DNA of 56,970 bases, taken from assembly GCF_030065675.1 (NCBI RefSeq), contig NZ_JASJDK010000041.1, forward strand, positions 1-56,970, given 5' to 3'. The position numbers were made by a program, and so were the translations under genes. Shown here piece by piece: positions 55,584 through 56,970 of this stretch. The DNA is from Mastigocoleus sp. MO_188.B34. GTDB taxonomy: Bacteria > Cyanobacteriota > Cyanobacteriia > Cyanobacteriales > Nostocaceae. A model generated the notes under the pieces. It was not told the origin of the DNA, searched no databases, and saw only the letters and a list, made by a program, of their open reading frames with translations. The number at the start of each line of letters is the position of its first letter. Position 1 is the first letter of the stretch.

Positions 55584-56843
55584 TCAATACCTGTACTCAG
55601 TAAGTGCTAAGACATCAGTATTATCACTTTCTAAATCTGTATTACTAACAGCAATATCAGAATACACTCGTGCCTTCAGCGGATGGTATATCATCTCATA
55701 CCACGCATGACCTACGCGAGCATCAAATCCCTCTGCTCGATCGCGCATGAATAGGTGCAGACATTTTGCAGAATTTCCTGGTAATAACTGCCAAGAGAAC
55801 CAATTTTCCTTTTCTTCATATGGATGTGTTACTGAATCGATATGCACATCAGTAGCAAAGCCATAAGCGGGATAAGGGGACATCATAGAACCAACAGCAA
55901 ACCAATCCATCCGGGGAAATACTTGCTCGATATCCTCAGTGTTTCCCATATCCATATGGGCAAAATAGCGAGCAGCAAAATCAACATTCACAATGATTGA
56001 TGAATCTACAATGCTGTCTTTTATATCTTTAGGCTTACCCTTGACAAACAACTCTTCAATTAAATAATCTGCTCCAGCATACAAACTAATCACTCGATAT
56101 AATTCACATACTAAGTGACGATTGGCACCGGTAACCGGATCTGCACCAATGTAATCAAAGGGTTCTGATGCTATCGTGACACTGGCTCGGACACTTCCAC
56201 TAGATTGAGATATGAGTCTGTAGGAATGATTAAATAAAGAAACGCGGTAGTGAGGTGATTTTGGATAGGAAGATCCGGGCAGCAAAACTTCTGATATTTG
56301 CATGCAACGCTTTTCTGGATCTTGTCCCAACCACTCACCTTTCGCAGCAAGAAATGGATCGAGAATTTCCTCGCGATCCAGCTGCACGCTACTAGCAGAG
56401 CCAGAAAACCAGTTACATTCATTATCTTCAGGAGAAGGTATCAAGTTCAACCAAACAATTAAGCGGCTATTAACGAGCCTTACTCCGCGTACTTGTCCTG
56501 AATCTCCGTACACTACATCCACATACGCTTCACCCACTTTTTGTGGTATTGCTTTACCCCGAGCTAGTCGAATAAAACCAGAAGCAAGCCGTTCTGATTC
56601 TGAGCCAGGATATATAGGTTTAGCTAAGGAGAAAACTAAGAGATCACGGCTGGGATCCTCTGGGTCAAGTCTATCGACCTGAGCATTTATCGGCTTGTGT
56701 GAGAGGTCATGTAGATCGCTTAGTACCAGTTCTTCTGATGGTATTTGAAATTTCTTATAAATTGGTTCCCAAGGTAATGTGAAATAACCTGTTCGTGAAT
56801 AGTTGGAGGGATTGAAGATAGCTAATAAGTTAATGGGTGACAT
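55584..56843 (-). CDS. Large protein at the window edge, possibly alpha-mannosidase C-terminal-like
   Basis: A reverse-strand frame of 419 residues from ATG 56843; the frame continues to the right edge (56966), so the true start may lie upstream. The opening SPINLLAIFNPSNYSRTGYF then LPWEP resembles the VFNPxxWxRTGxV segment at the start of the C-terminal beta domains of GH38 alpha-mannosidases. Downstream regions are beta-rich (SSGSVRASVTIASEPF, HYRVSLFNHSYRLISQ) with conserved-looking HPYEEKENWFSWQLLP near residue 350. No catalytic domain is visible. It could be an incomplete glycoside hydrolase or a stand-alone carbohydrate-active beta protein; the identification is tentative. Confidence 0.45.
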   Translation of the reverse strand: MSPINLLAIFNPSNYSRTGYFTLPWEPIYKKFQIPSEELVLSDLHDLSHKPINAQVDRLDPEDPSRDLLVFSLAKPIYPGSESERLASGFIRLARGKAIPQKVGEAYVDVVYGDSGQVRGVRLVNSRLIVWLNLIPSPEDNECNWFSGSASSVQLDREEILDPFLAAKGEWLGQDPEKRCMQISEVLLPGSSYPKSPHYRVSLFNHSYRLISQSSGSVRASVTIASEPFDYIGADPVTGANRHLVCELYRVISLYAGADYLIEELFVKGKPKDIKDSIVDSSIIVNVDFAARYFAHMDMGNTEDIEQVFPRMDWFAVGSMMSPYPAYGFATDVHIDSVTHPYEEKENWFSWQLLPGNSAKCLHLFMRDRAEGFDARVGHAWYEMIYHPLKARVYSDIAVSNTDLESDNTDVLALTEYRY

Positions 56844-56970
56844 TATTCGTACTCTAAAAGACTCTTCCGAAAATTTGCAACACGCTGTGAGTCTGGTTTT
56901 GGACAGCGTTAACTGTGAGCCAGAACTAACGTAATAATCAGGCTTGGAGACAGTTAGTGATAGCAACTAT

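Overview
The window comes from a filamentous, Nostocales-type cyanobacterium. It carries phycocyanin and chlorophyll genes, has frequent GCGATCGC (HIP1) palindromes, is AT-rich, and holds many short tandem and palindromic repeats of cyanobacterial type. The host is inferred to perform chromatic acclimation because a phycocyanin operon lies next to genes that look like the RcaE/RcaF/RcaC light-sensing relay.

1-4 kb: the 3' end of a group II intron (domains V and VI), chlM, two tandem paralogous membrane proteins, a DUF423 protein and a hypothetical membrane protein. 4-13.4 kb: the main system. An L-box-like direct repeat precedes cpcB-cpcA-cpcH-cpcI-cpcD (no cpcE/F lyase genes), followed by a cyanobacteriochrome histidine kinase (RcaE-like), a single-domain receiver (RcaF-like) and a multidomain OmpR-type regulator (RcaC-like). 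Together they form a complete red/green-light switch from sensor to output operon.

13.6-15.4 kb: a DUF262 plus AlbA_2 (Schlafen-type) protein split by a -1 frameshift exactly at an A AAA AAG slippery heptamer. 15.4-22 kb: acnB, a [2Fe-2S] ferredoxin, a small conserved-looking protein, a DUF3326 protein and a CPBP protease. 22.7-26 kb: a HAMP histidine kinase and two response regulators. 27-34.4 kb: a candidate structured leader RNA followed by a co-directional set of two GT28-like glycosyltransferases, an MsbA-type ABC exporter, a two-domain histidine phosphatase and a GT4 glycosyltransferase, probably making and exporting a glycoconjugate. The set is followed by an IS66 transposase relic.

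34.9-41 kb: household and hypothetical genes (2TM protein, creatininase family, polyphosphate-glucokinase-like ROK protein, degenerate protein kinase, lipocalin-like protein, DUF5648 repeat protein). 41-42.7 kb: non-coding with a decayed gene fragment. 42.8-50.9 kb: a three-gene module of a dynamin-like GTPase, a SrfB-like actin/Hsp70-fold ATPase and an unrecognised 411-residue protein. 51-57 kb: an orphan TRAP substrate-binding lipoprotein with a 21-bp-spaced direct repeat upstream, a nitroreductase, a membrane-anchored HTH-like protein, and an incomplete or short protein at the right edge.

Repeats stand out across the window. At least four elements show a strong palindrome nested inside unrelated terminal inverted repeats, and one repeat of about 105 bp occurs twice. 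All identifications were made by reading the sequence; no database search was run.
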